In this document: in pieces, positions 17,401 through 25,400 of the stretch
How positions within the stretch are numbered: position 1 is the stretch's first letter
Layout of the letters: every line of letters starts with the position of its first letter
Translations under genes and position numbers: made by a program
Notes under the pieces: model-generated
What the model saw: the letters and a program-made list of their open reading frames with translations, nothing else
What the model was told of the DNA's origin: nothing
Database searches by the model: none
Assembly (NCBI GenBank): GCA_035528065.1
Contig: DATKZH010000174.1
Span: 1 to 64,000, forward strand
Direction of reading: 5' to 3'
Origin: DATKZH01 sp035528065
GTDB taxonomy: Bacteria; Planctomycetota; Planctomycetia; Pirellulales; Thermoguttaceae
DNA: 64,000 nt

Positions 17401-18329
17401 TTCCGCGGAAGTCCCAGTGACGGCGACTTCTCGCCCCGCTTGACCAACAGCAGCCTGTCGAAGTCCAGAAGCGGGTTGGCCAGCAGGGCCTCGCCGCGCA
17501 AGGCACGAAGCGCGTCGGAGACCCTCTCGGCCTCGTCTTGGGCTTCGACGACGCCCTGGGCCGCCTCGTCTTCCAGCCGCTCGACCTCCTTCTCCAACGC
17601 CTCCAGTCGCTTCAGGTGCTCCGGTCCCTTCGGGTAGTCCTCGCCAAACGTCTCGATCAGATCGCGGATCGCCCGCCGCAACGCCTCCGCCTTGACGTCG
17701 GTCGGGTTATACCCGAGTTGGGCGAAGACGGGCGGAGGGCTGTCCAGCTTCCGTGCCTTGGGACGGACCAGCTTCCAGCTTTTGGGGAACGGCTCCGAAG
17801 AGTCGAACCGCAGGCTGACCAGGTGCGGGAACGGACCGTTGCGTTCCAGCTTGATCGTGTGTTTGCCCGGGGCGATCCAGATCGTCGACGACTCCTCCCA
17901 CGCGGCCCCGCTCGTGTTCCAACTGCCCGTGGCCGTGCGACAGATTGAGCCGAGGCGCTGCTCGTCCAGGTAGAGATCCACCGGCCGGGGATCTTGGGCC
18001 GCATAGTAGACGTTCGGCACGTAGGTGGCGGGGACGGGAAACGTAATGTCGTACTCGACCACGTTCGGAAGCACGCCCCCGTTGGCGACCATCGGCCCGG
18101 CGTCGGCCCAGCTCGTGGTGAACGTCTTGGCGTTCCCGCGGTTGAAGGCCCAGGCAGGAATCAAAAACGAGCCGGCCGGCTCGGCCACCGGCGGGCTCTC
18201 GACCGGCGGCTCGGCCCGGGCGGGTTCCGGCAGCCACGGGCATATCCCGGCCGCCATCCACGCGCAACTCAGCAGGACCGCCATCAACACCCGACTGCCG
18301 TACGGCATCGACTCGGAAGGGCTCGTCAT
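14475..18329 (-). CDS. HzsA-related diheme protein fused to a SUMF1-like domain
   Basis: A 1284-residue exported protein (signal RVLMAVLLSCAWMAAGICPW). Order of parts: an N-terminal beta domain, a helical/coiled-coil stretch (about 225-290, rich in Glu/Arg), a beta-propeller resembling the hydrazine synthase alpha-subunit middle domain (PDVDSYDACYLPDGKILFTS; RVLYSRWEYTDTP), two heme motifs CAGCH (~749) and CVGCH (~801), and a C-terminal SUMF1/FGE-type domain (~1015-1284: IPAGEFVMGS, VVRVSWNAATGFCRWLS, LPTEAQWEYACRAG, DVHGNVAEW, VVRGGSWRD). In the copper site, GGSWRDRPKRC keeps the second Cys but has Asp in place of the first, so canonical formylglycine generation is unlikely. Start uncertain: ATG 18329 (GAGAGAG upstream) or GTG 18380. 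The radical SAM gene follows on the same strand. Confidence 0.9.
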   Translation of the reverse strand: MTSPSESMPYGSRVLMAVLLSCAWMAAGICPWLPEPARAEPPVESPPVAEPAGSFLIPAWAFNRGNAKTFTTSWADAGPMVANGGVLPNVVEYDITFPVPATYVPNVYYAAQDPRPVDLYLDEQRLGSICRTATGSWNTSGAAWEESSTIWIAPGKHTIKLERNGPFPHLVSLRFDSSEPFPKSWKLVRPKARKLDSPPPVFAQLGYNPTDVKAEALRRAIRDLIETFGEDYPKGPEHLKRLEALEKEVERLEDEAAQGVVEAQDEAERVSDALRALRGEALLANPLLDFDRLLLVKRGEKSPSLGLPRNWQSNSSLPKTGFDDEIAVLSPVGAEGELSTLFKPDGGRFAGDVDLHFDADRLLFSMPGSHDRWQVFEIGLDGSGLSELTGEQPDVDSYDACYLPDGKILFTSTACFIGVPCVYGGSHVSTLYVMDADGKNIRQLCFDQEHDWCPTVMNNGRVLYSRWEYTDTPHSNTRLLFHMNPDGTEQMEYYGSNSYWPNSIFYARPVPHHPTKVVAVIGGHHDNPRMGELVLFDPAKGRREATGAVQRIPGHGKPVEMIIRDGLTLSSWPKFLHPYPLSDKHFLVAARPTPQSLWGIYLVDVFDNMVLVKELPGYAMLEPIPIKKTPRPPVIPDKVQPGRKDALVYLPDVYRGDGLKGIPRGTVKKLRLVTYHFAYQGMGGLLGIIGMDGPWDIKRVVGTVPVYEDGSARFRIPANVPIALQPLDEEGKALQLMRSWMTAMPGEVVQCAGCHEPQNSAPPAGLTLALDHPPDEIEPWYGPLRGFSYPREVQPVVDRYCVGCHNGQPRPDGRQIADLRGNARISDWKIITSGNGGNRGGKFSVGYAELHRYVRRPGIESDYHMLTPMEYHADTTQLVEMLQKGHHGVELDAEAWDRLITWIDLNCPYHGTWGEELADPGVQRERRRELLKLYANLDDDPEAVPPTSNEPIEPIFPKPVDPPPPQVVECPNWPFDAAEAQRRQAAAGPVTTRTIDLGDGVTFEMTLIPAGEFVMGSVDGAVDERPLARVEIEKPIWMGVGEVTNAQFARFDPNHDSRVESKNAYQFGIHGYPMNEPEQPVVRVSWNAATGFCRWLSRETGDEFTLPTEAQWEYACRAGTAAPMFYGGLDTDFSPFANVCDAKMVEFVTNPYTVFEAYKDPPKYDDWIPKDARFNDGSLLTVAPGTYQPNAWGLFDVHGNVAEWTRTAYRPFPYYADDGRDDPATEGRKVVRGGSWRDRPKRCTSSFRLSYQPYQRVYNVGFRVIAKPKPATVAVSIPHDDSAR

Positions 18330-18618
18330 CGCTTGCTCTCTCGATCGCGGAAACGGTCGACCGTGCTCCTCATAGGACACCTCTCAGGTGGGATTTCCAG
18401 TATAACGCGGCCGCACGGTTCGGGAAACACGCGTTGGTGATCGAGCGGGGGGGCGCCATGCGTCCCGGCGGCGGGAAGATGCTTGACCCGCGGCTTTCCG
18501 GTTCTTAGAGTGGTCCGTAGTCCAATGCACGCTACTCACGGGTCCGGGGCCGGTCGGACCGCTGTGGTCGTGTCGTCGACGCGAGCCCCGGGCCATGCAA
18601 CCACCCAAGGAGACGATC

Positions 18619-19374
18619 ATGAGAAGCCGGACTTGGTTGATTCCGTCACTCGCCGTCGTGGCAGCGCTTGCCGCCGGCACGGTTCTCGCGCAACAGCCGG
18701 CCGAGCAGGGCAAGGTCCGCATCCTCCTGACCTCGGGCGGGCACGGCTTCGAGGCGGAGCCGTTCTACGCCGCGTTCGACGCGATGCCCGGCGTCGAGTA
18801 CACCAAGGCCGAGCTGCCCAAGGACGCCGGCCTGTTCAAGCCGGGGTTGGAGAAGAAGTACGACTGCATCGTGATGTACGACATGGTCAAGGGCTTCTCG
18901 CCCGAACAGCAGCAGGCTTTCAAGAAGCTGCTGGAAACGGGGATCGGCGTCGTCTCGCTGCACCACAACTTGGGCGCCCATCGCGACTGGGACGAGTTCC
19001 GCAAAATCATCGGCGGCAAGTTTTGCCTCGAAGACCAGGTGATCGACGGTAAGGAATTCAAGAAGACGCCCTGGTCGCACGGCGAGCATCTCAAGGTGAC
19101 CGTCACCGAGGCCGGCAAGAGTCACCCGATCACGAAGGGGGTCGAGGACTTCGAGATCGACGACGAGACGTACGGCGTCTACTACACGGCGCCGGGCGTC
19201 TGCGTCCTGCTCAAGACGGACCATCCCAAAAACAACCCGGACGTGGCCTGGACGACCAGCTACGGCAAGAGCCGTGTGTTGTACCTGATGCTCGGGCACG
19301 ACGGGCTCGCCTACAAAAACCCCAGCTTCCGCAAGCTGGTGCACCAGGGGATCCGCTGGGCCGCGGGGCGCTGA
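18619..19374 (+). CDS. ThuA domain-containing secreted protein
   Basis: This 251-residue protein has a Sec signal (LIPSLAVVAALAAGTVLAQ) and a single ThuA domain of class I glutamine amidotransferase-like fold: KVRILLTSGGHGFEAEPFY, YDCIVMYDMVKGFSPEQ, TGIGVVSLHHNLGA, HPITKGVEDFEI and RVLYLMLGHDGLAYKNPSF. ThuA is linked to trehalose or other disaccharide utilisation in rhizobia; in planctomycetes its role is unproven. The catalytic Cys of true amidotransferases is not evident. ATG 18619 follows AAGGAGA. It is divergent from the HzsA/SUMF1 fusion gene across about 290 nt. Confidence 0.9.
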   Translation: MRSRTWLIPSLAVVAALAAGTVLAQQPAEQGKVRILLTSGGHGFEAEPFYAAFDAMPGVEYTKAELPKDAGLFKPGLEKKYDCIVMYDMVKGFSPEQQQAFKKLLETGIGVVSLHHNLGAHRDWDEFRKIIGGKFCLEDQVIDGKEFKKTPWSHGEHLKVTVTEAGKSHPITKGVEDFEIDDETYGVYYTAPGVCVLLKTDHPKNNPDVAWTTSYGKSRVLYLMLGHDGLAYKNPSFRKLVHQGIRWAAGR

Positions 19375-19437
19375 GGGGCGCACAAACGCATTTCATCGTT
19401 CCGACGCTTCGCGTCCCAAGGAACGGCCGGAGAATCT

Positions 19438-19496
19438 GTAGTAGGCACACGCCGTGTGCCGTTACCGGCGGACGGCACACGGCGTGTGCCTGCTAC
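19438..19496. repeat. REPIN-like inverted doublet, second sequence family
   Basis: Arms at 19443-19462 and 19472-19491 are perfect 20-nt reverse complements with a 9-nt spacer. Each arm is a hairpin GGCACAC-GCC-GTGTGCC. The left arm is preceded by GTAGTA and the right arm is followed by TGCTAC (GTAGCA on the other strand), so both hairpins carry a GTAG foot. The layout matches the element at 4201 but the stem sequence is different. It lies between the ThuA gene and the chagasin-domain gene on the same strand. Confidence 0.85.
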
Positions 19497-19535
19497 GGAA
19501 GGAGAAGAAAAGTGTCTTTGCAGGAGGACCGCGTG

Positions 19536-20861
19536 ATGCCGCGACTTATGATGCGTTTGGCCGTGCTCTCGGTCGTCGTTTTCGGCTCGACGGCCCTCGC
19601 CGCCGATCCGGCCAGCCTGGCTTTCAAGCCCGGCGAGGAAGAGGGCTTCTACACGTTCGACACGGGCGTGCTCCGGGGCAAGGTCCGGCTCAACGGCCAA
19701 TCGCAGGGGATCACCGAGCTGATGCACGTTCCCACGGGCACGCCGATGGCCTCCGGGGGCCGATTGCCGGGCCTGTTCAGCTACTACCGGGTCTTGGCCA
19801 CCAATGCCCGCTACGGCAAAGCCGTCCGCGATTGGCCGACCGAGACCAAGATTCTTCCGGATGGGGCGCTGGAGGTCTTTTGGCCGGCCGGGGAAGACCA
19901 TCCGCTGGAGATCACGGCCGTCCACCGCTGGACCCGCCCCGACACGCTCGACGTGGTGACCACGGCCAAACCGCTCGAGGACATGCCCCAGTTCGAGGTC
20001 TTCATCTCCAACTACTACGAGAAGCCGTTCCGGGGCCGAGTGTACGTGACGGCGCCCGACGACGCGGCGGCCGGCCTTCGCTTCGTGCCGATCGACCAGA
20101 CGCCCGACGCCAAGGGGCGCTACGTGATGATTCCCCGGGACGAGCCGGGGCTGGCCCTGATCCGGGACGGCCGTTGGACGTACCCGCCCAACCCCGTCGA
20201 CTGGGACACGATCCGCTGGCTGGCCGCGCCGCTGGTGATGCGCCAGGACGCGACCAGCGGCCTGACGGCCCTGATGATGTGTCCGCCGGAGGACTGCTAC
20301 GCCGTCTCCAGCCCTTGGAACCCGGAAACGCCCGACGCCGGCGGCTACCGCTCGCTGTACCTTTCGTTCTTCGGCCGCGACGTGAAGGCGGGCCAGACCG
20401 TGCGCGCCCGGTGCCGTTTGGTCATCGCCCGGAACCTCACGGACCAGGACGCCGTCGAGCAATATGAGCGGTACCTCCGGGAGCAGGGCGGCGAGAAGCC
20501 TTCGTCGCCGGCTCCCCGGGCCGGGCCGATCGAGCTCGGCGACGACGACCATGGAAAGACCGTCTCCGCGGCGGTGGGCGCGTCGATCAAGGTTTCGCTG
20601 ACCGGAAACCCGACCACGGGAGCCTCGTGGACCATTGCCCAGATCGAAGGGGACGCCGTCGAGCAAGTCGGCCAGATCGAGTTCCAAAGCCGCCCCCATC
20701 GACCCGGCATGATGGGCGTGGGCGGCAAGTTCCACGCCACGTTCAAGGCCGCGAAGCCGGGCACCTCCACCGTCACGCTCCACTACGCCCGGCCGTGGGA
20801 GAAGGACAAGCCGCCCGCGAAGACGTTCCGCGTCACGTTCCAAGTGGCGGAAGCGAAGTAG
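19536..20861 (+). CDS. Secreted protein with C-terminal chagasin-like (I42) inhibitor domain
   Basis: The 441-residue product has a signal peptide (RLAVLSVVVFGSTALA). Residues ~20-320 form a beta-rich region I do not recognise (GFYTFDTGVLRGKVRLNGQS; LPGLFSYYRVLATNARYG; WTYPPNPVDWDTIRWLAAP). The last ~110 residues match the chagasin family of cysteine-peptidase inhibitors, with all three inhibitory loops visible: NPTTGASW, GVGG and RPWE. ATG 19536 is 7 nt from AGGAGG; GTG 19533 is an alternative. An inhibitory role against papain-like proteases is inferred from the loops only, and the fused domain may redirect it. Confidence 0.88.
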   Translation: MPRLMMRLAVLSVVVFGSTALAADPASLAFKPGEEEGFYTFDTGVLRGKVRLNGQSQGITELMHVPTGTPMASGGRLPGLFSYYRVLATNARYGKAVRDWPTETKILPDGALEVFWPAGEDHPLEITAVHRWTRPDTLDVVTTAKPLEDMPQFEVFISNYYEKPFRGRVYVTAPDDAAAGLRFVPIDQTPDAKGRYVMIPRDEPGLALIRDGRWTYPPNPVDWDTIRWLAAPLVMRQDATSGLTALMMCPPEDCYAVSSPWNPETPDAGGYRSLYLSFFGRDVKAGQTVRARCRLVIARNLTDQDAVEQYERYLREQGGEKPSSPAPRAGPIELGDDDHGKTVSAAVGASIKVSLTGNPTTGASWTIAQIEGDAVEQVGQIEFQSRPHRPGMMGVGGKFHATFKAAKPGTSTVTLHYARPWEKDKPPAKTFRVTFQVAEAK

Positions 20862-20912
20862 TGGCCCGGCAACGCGACGAGTAAGAGTCAAGACGCGCGC
20901 TTTCTTTGGACT

Positions 20913-20930
20913 GCGGCGACTCGTCGCCGC
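20913..20930. repeat. Intergenic hairpin
   Basis: GCGGCGA-CTCG-TCGCCGC is a perfect 7-bp stem with a 4-nt loop in the 135-nt gap between the chagasin-domain gene and the BNR_4 gene. There is no U-tract, so an intrinsic terminator is not clear. It may belong to the palindromic repeats scattered through this region. Confidence 0.6.
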
Positions 20931-20996
20931 TTTCCAAGCCGTCGTGGAGCCGTCTTCCGCTGGCGCGAGGCCCGCGGGAAAGCAGAAGGAAGAGAG

Positions 20997-22352
20997 ATGA
21001 AGCTCACGCGACTGCCTGTACTTCTCTGCGCTGCGGTCCTGGGATGCCTTGCGGCCTGTGCCGTCTCGGCTCACGCCGACACCGCGTCGGAGACAGTCGA
21101 TCAGGCGATCGACGTGGCCCCCGTCTGGTCCGGTCATCCCGTTGGATTCGCCCTGCTGACGCACCCGCCGCGGCAGTACGTCGCCTTCTACGACGCCGAG
21201 CGGATGATGACCGTCGGCTCCCGGCAGCTCGACTCGGAGGCTTGGCAACTGGTCCGCCTGCCTTCCCGCGTGGGCTGGGACAGCCACAACTACCTCGCCA
21301 TGACCGTCGACGACCGCGGCTACCTGCACCTTTCGGGCAACATGCACTGCGTGCCGCTCGTCTACTTCCGCACGGAAAAGCCCCACGACGTCAACACGTT
21401 CGAGCAAGTCCCGGCGATGGTCGGAAGCCATGAAAAGCGGTGCACGTATCCGCGCTTCCTGCGCGGGCCGCAAGCCGAGCTGGTCTTCACGTATCGCGAC
21501 GGCAGTAGCGGCAGCGGCGACCAGATCTGGAACGTCTATGACCTCGAGCGCCGAAGCTGGCGCCGGCTGCTGGACGAGCCGCTCTTCTCGGGCCAGGGGC
21601 AAATGAACGCCTACTTCATCGGGCCCGTGCAGGACGCCCAAGGCGTGTTTCACGTCTGTTGGGTCTGGCGCGACACGCCCGACTGCGCCACCAACCACGA
21701 CCTGTGCTACGCGCGGAGCCGGGACCTCGTGCACTGGGAAAAGAGCGACGGTACGAAGCTGGAGCTGCCGATTACGATCCACAACGCCGAGATCGTCGAC
21801 CCGGTCCCGCCCGGCGGCGGGATGATCAACGGGAACACGAAGATCGGGTTCGACGCGCAGAACCGCCCCATCCTCAGCTACCACAAGTTCGATGCCGACG
21901 GCAGCACGCAGCTCTACAACGCCCGACGCGAGGCGGACGGCTGGAAGATCTACCAGGCCAGCGACTGGGACTACCGCTGGGAGTTTCAAGGCGGCGGAAC
22001 GATTCGCTTCGAGATCGGCCTGGGACCGGTCACCGTGGAGCCGGACGGGCGCCTGAGCCAGTCCTATCGCAATGCGAAACTCGGCTCCGGCAATTGGCGG
22101 CTCGATGAAGCCACGCTCAAGCCGATCGGCCGCGCCCCGCGACGGAGCGGACTACCCGGGGAGATCAGCAAGCTCGAGTCGGGCCGGGCCGGCATGGGCG
22201 TGCGTACGGCCGACGACCTGGGCGAGAGCGGCGAGCCCGGCGTCCGCTACGTCCTCCGCTGGGAGACGCTCCCGTCCAACCGCGACCGCGCCCATCCGGG
22301 CGATCCGCCGCCGCCAAGCATGCTGCGCGTGTACAAGCTGGTGGGGGACTAG
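20997..22352 (+). CDS. BNR_4 family propeller, possible PL24/PL25-like ulvan lyase
   Basis: A 451-residue secreted protein (signal LLCAAVLGCLAACAVSAHA). The body is a seven-bladed-propeller type BNR_4 protein (LMGSG-like blades: PLVYFRTEKPHDVNTFEQV; PAMVGSHEKRCTYPRFLRG; NHDLCYARSRDLVHWEKSDG). Four residues match the spacing I recall for the catalytic set of PL25 ulvan lyases (His-His 20 apart, then Tyr and Arg 16 apart): H97 (WDSHNYLA), H117 (SGNMH), Y151 (TYPRF) and R167 (TYRDGSSGSGD). This supports a polysaccharide lyase of the PL24/25 type acting on sulfated or uronic-acid glycans. Family membership is solid; lyase activity is inference. AGGAAGAGAG precedes the ATG. Confidence 0.85.
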   Translation: MKLTRLPVLLCAAVLGCLAACAVSAHADTASETVDQAIDVAPVWSGHPVGFALLTHPPRQYVAFYDAERMMTVGSRQLDSEAWQLVRLPSRVGWDSHNYLAMTVDDRGYLHLSGNMHCVPLVYFRTEKPHDVNTFEQVPAMVGSHEKRCTYPRFLRGPQAELVFTYRDGSSGSGDQIWNVYDLERRSWRRLLDEPLFSGQGQMNAYFIGPVQDAQGVFHVCWVWRDTPDCATNHDLCYARSRDLVHWEKSDGTKLELPITIHNAEIVDPVPPGGGMINGNTKIGFDAQNRPILSYHKFDADGSTQLYNARREADGWKIYQASDWDYRWEFQGGGTIRFEIGLGPVTVEPDGRLSQSYRNAKLGSGNWRLDEATLKPIGRAPRRSGLPGEISKLESGRAGMGVRTADDLGESGEPGVRYVLRWETLPSNRDRAHPGDPPPPSMLRVYKLVGD

Positions 22353-22375
22353 CGCGGATCGTTCGTACGCTGTTT

Positions 22376-22398
22376 GTAGTGACCGCATTCATGCGGTC
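22376..22398. repeat. REP-like hairpin with GTAG foot
   Basis: GTAG (22376-22379) is followed after one base by GACCGCAT-TC-ATGCGGTC (22381-22398), an 8-bp perfect stem with a 2-nt loop. It lies in the 100-nt gap between two convergent genes. A second weaker palindrome (AACCCG...CGGGT, about 22421-22437) follows. It is a third GTAG-type stem sequence in the window. Confidence 0.75.
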
Positions 22399-22452
22399 TG
22401 AAGGCGGTTTGGGCTCTTTGAACCCGTGAATCGGGTCGCTGCGAGCCGGACG

Positions 22453-25400
22453 CTACTGGCAGGACCGGCTGACGCTCGACGACGGCTGCCCCCCGGGCAT
22501 GTCGATGCGCGGAGTTGCGGCGAGCATCGCTTGGGCCTGGGCGAATGCGGCCAGGATCGCTTGATAGTCGGGATCGTCCTTGCTCGGGAAGACCGGCCGG
22601 CCGCATTGCTCGCTGCCGCCGGCCGATTTGGCCAACGGAGCAACCAGGAACGGGTTCAACTCCGGCTCCGTCACCCGGGTCCACTCGCGTCGCGGGATCT
22701 TCCCGTCTTGGTGGCACCCGGCGCACCGCCGACCGGCCACGTCGGCGAGCACCTTGTCCAACTCCGCCGGATAGATCCGCCGGCAGCCGACCATCTCGGG
22801 ATAGGCCGTCTCGCTGGAGCCGTAGTACGGGACGTTCAGGTCGATCCAGGCGAGGATCCGGCGGCGACTGGCTTCGTCCATCTCGACCTTCGGCTTGCCG
22901 TTTTCGTCCGGGTGACCGGAAAGCACCACCTCGGCCAGCACACTCTGGTGCGAGCCCCATGCCTTCGGCTGCACCTCCAGGATATTCCATTCCTGGCCGT
23001 TGTACGTGGGGATCCAACTCACGTAGGGACTTCCGCGCCCGCCCTGGTTCTCCCGGGCGAGCACGTCGTAGGAGACGTTGAAGAAATCGGTCTTCCCGCC
23101 GGTCAGATCGAGGCCTTTGGGGGCGTCGACCGGGTTGTGGCACTTGATACAGTGTTCGTCCAACACCGGCTGGACGATCCGCGAGTAGTCGAATCCGCCG
23201 GTGCCCCATTCCGGCGGCTCGAGATCGAGCGGCGGCTTGGAGACGGCCGCTGCGAGGTTCGGCCGAGAGGCCTGGCGCCGGTGCTCGTGGCATCCGACAC
23301 ACCCTTGGACCTCGCCCGGCATGAAGTGCGTGAACGAGCGCATCCGCTGCACCGCACGGCCCTCGGCGTCCAGCGCCATGAAGTAGATCGGCACGCGGGC
23401 GGGAACGCGGAACGCGACGGAGCCGTCGGGCCCGACCGGCACCTCGCCGAGCACGGTCTTGCCGGCGTAGGTGGCCCCGCAGGAGATCACCGGGAACTGG
23501 AAGCCGAACGCCCGAAGGCTCGGGTCGATCCGCACGGTCTTCGGCATCTCGCGGACCACGCGGATTCGCGTCACGTCGCCGCGCCGGACGTACGGTTCCA
23601 GGCCGTTGTGCACGTCCTGCAAGAAGAGGGTGGCGTACTGCTCGCTTTCGTCGGCCGGACGCGGCAGCGACGACGGCACCACGGGCGGGCGCCGGTGCGG
23701 GCGGATAGGCCGGGCGTTGAGGTATTGCATGCCGTCGTCCGGGGCGTCCAGCGCCACCGCCTGACACTCGCCCGAGATCGTCCGCACCAACAGCGGCCCC
23801 CGGATCGAGACCAGGAACCGCTCCGCGTCCAGCGGATACGGGCAACTGTACTGCTTCGTGCCGCTGGTGTTGCCGTTGCCCTCGTTGACCTTGGGGACGG
23901 GCACGTCGGGCGTGAGGTTTTCGATCGCCTCCTGGGCGTTCACCCCTACCGAGCGGTCAACGACGCCGATCGCCCCGCGCGTGGGCCCGTTGTGGCCGGT
24001 CATCGTCGAGATCACCTTGCTGGTGCCGGGGATCGATTGGGCCTCCATGAACGTGCCCGGCGAGAGCACGCGATTGCCGAAGAACACGGAAAGGCCGGTG
24101 CCGTCGGGGTTGATCGTCCACATGCTCTGGATGGGGATGGCCGGCCGGTCCACGTATTCCCAGCGCGAGTAGATGATCCGCCCGTCGTTGAGCACCGCCG
24201 GCGTGAAGTCGTTCAGATAGTTGGCCGAGAGTCGGCGGAAGCCCGATCCGTCGGGCTCCATGCGACACAAAACGCCGACCGGGGCGTGCCAGCAATACGC
24301 GAACTGGGGCGATCGCGTGCTCAGGAAGCCGATTCCCCCGTCCGGGAGCCAGCAGGCGTTGTAGTCGTGCCACTCGCCCTCGGTGAGCTGCTCGAGGCCC
24401 GTGCCGTCGACGTGGATCGTCCAGAGGTGGTATCCCTCGTCCTGCTTTCGCCTCCAACTGAACAGGATCGTGCGGCCGTCGTAGGACAAGTCGCAGTCCA
24501 GGATCTGCCCTTCCGGCGCGGAGACCAGCTCGACCGGAGCGTAGTCCGGCGCGCGTGGCGAGACCACGTAGAGCCCGCCGCCGGGCCGGAAGCCCTCGTA
24601 GTGGTACGTGTAGACGTGCGTCGCCGTAATCTCGTGCCGCTTGATCACCAGGAGCTTGTCCACGTCGAACAGGAGCACGTCGCGCTCCAGTCGCTCCAAC
24701 TCCGCGGCGAGATCCTCCAGCCGCGCCGGATCGCCGCCGGCCTCCTCCTTCGCCTTTTCGAGCTGGTCCAACCGTGCCAGGTGCTCGGCCGACCGGCCGT
24801 ACCCCGCGCCGTGTGCCTTCGTCAGTTCCCAGATCAACCGCCGAACGGCCGCACCGTCGTTTTCCTCCACCCAGGGCATCCCAGCCAGGGAGCTGGTCAG
24901 GCGTCGGACGAACTGGGTGAACTCGCGATCCGACGGGCTCTCGGCAAAGGCTTGGATCTCCAGGGCGCCCGGGTTGGGACCGCCGTAGGAGTTGAGGAAC
25001 TTGAGCGTCACGCGGCGGACCCGTGTCTTGGGGATCTTGATCCGCTGCGGGCCGTGGATCATCTGGAAGGTCCCGCGAGCGACCGGCTCGGCCGCGTCGT
25101 CCAGGCAGACCTCGTAGTCCTTCCAGCACTCGTTGGTGAACCAGGCCGTGCGGCCCCAGTAGACGATCTCCGCCAAATCGACCGGCTCGTCCCACGCCAA
25201 CGAGAAGTCGGCCTTGTCGCCCGAGACGCTCTTGAGCACGCACCACGCCGCGCCGCGATCCTGCGCCGTGCTCCCGGCGGGCGGGATTTTGCCGTCGGTG
25301 GCGAACCTGGCCAGGTAAAGCTCGTTGTGCTCCGAGGTGGCCGACGCCTTGGCCTTCGGCGCCAGGTTCTCCGGCATCGCGGCCATCGCCATTGGGCCCT

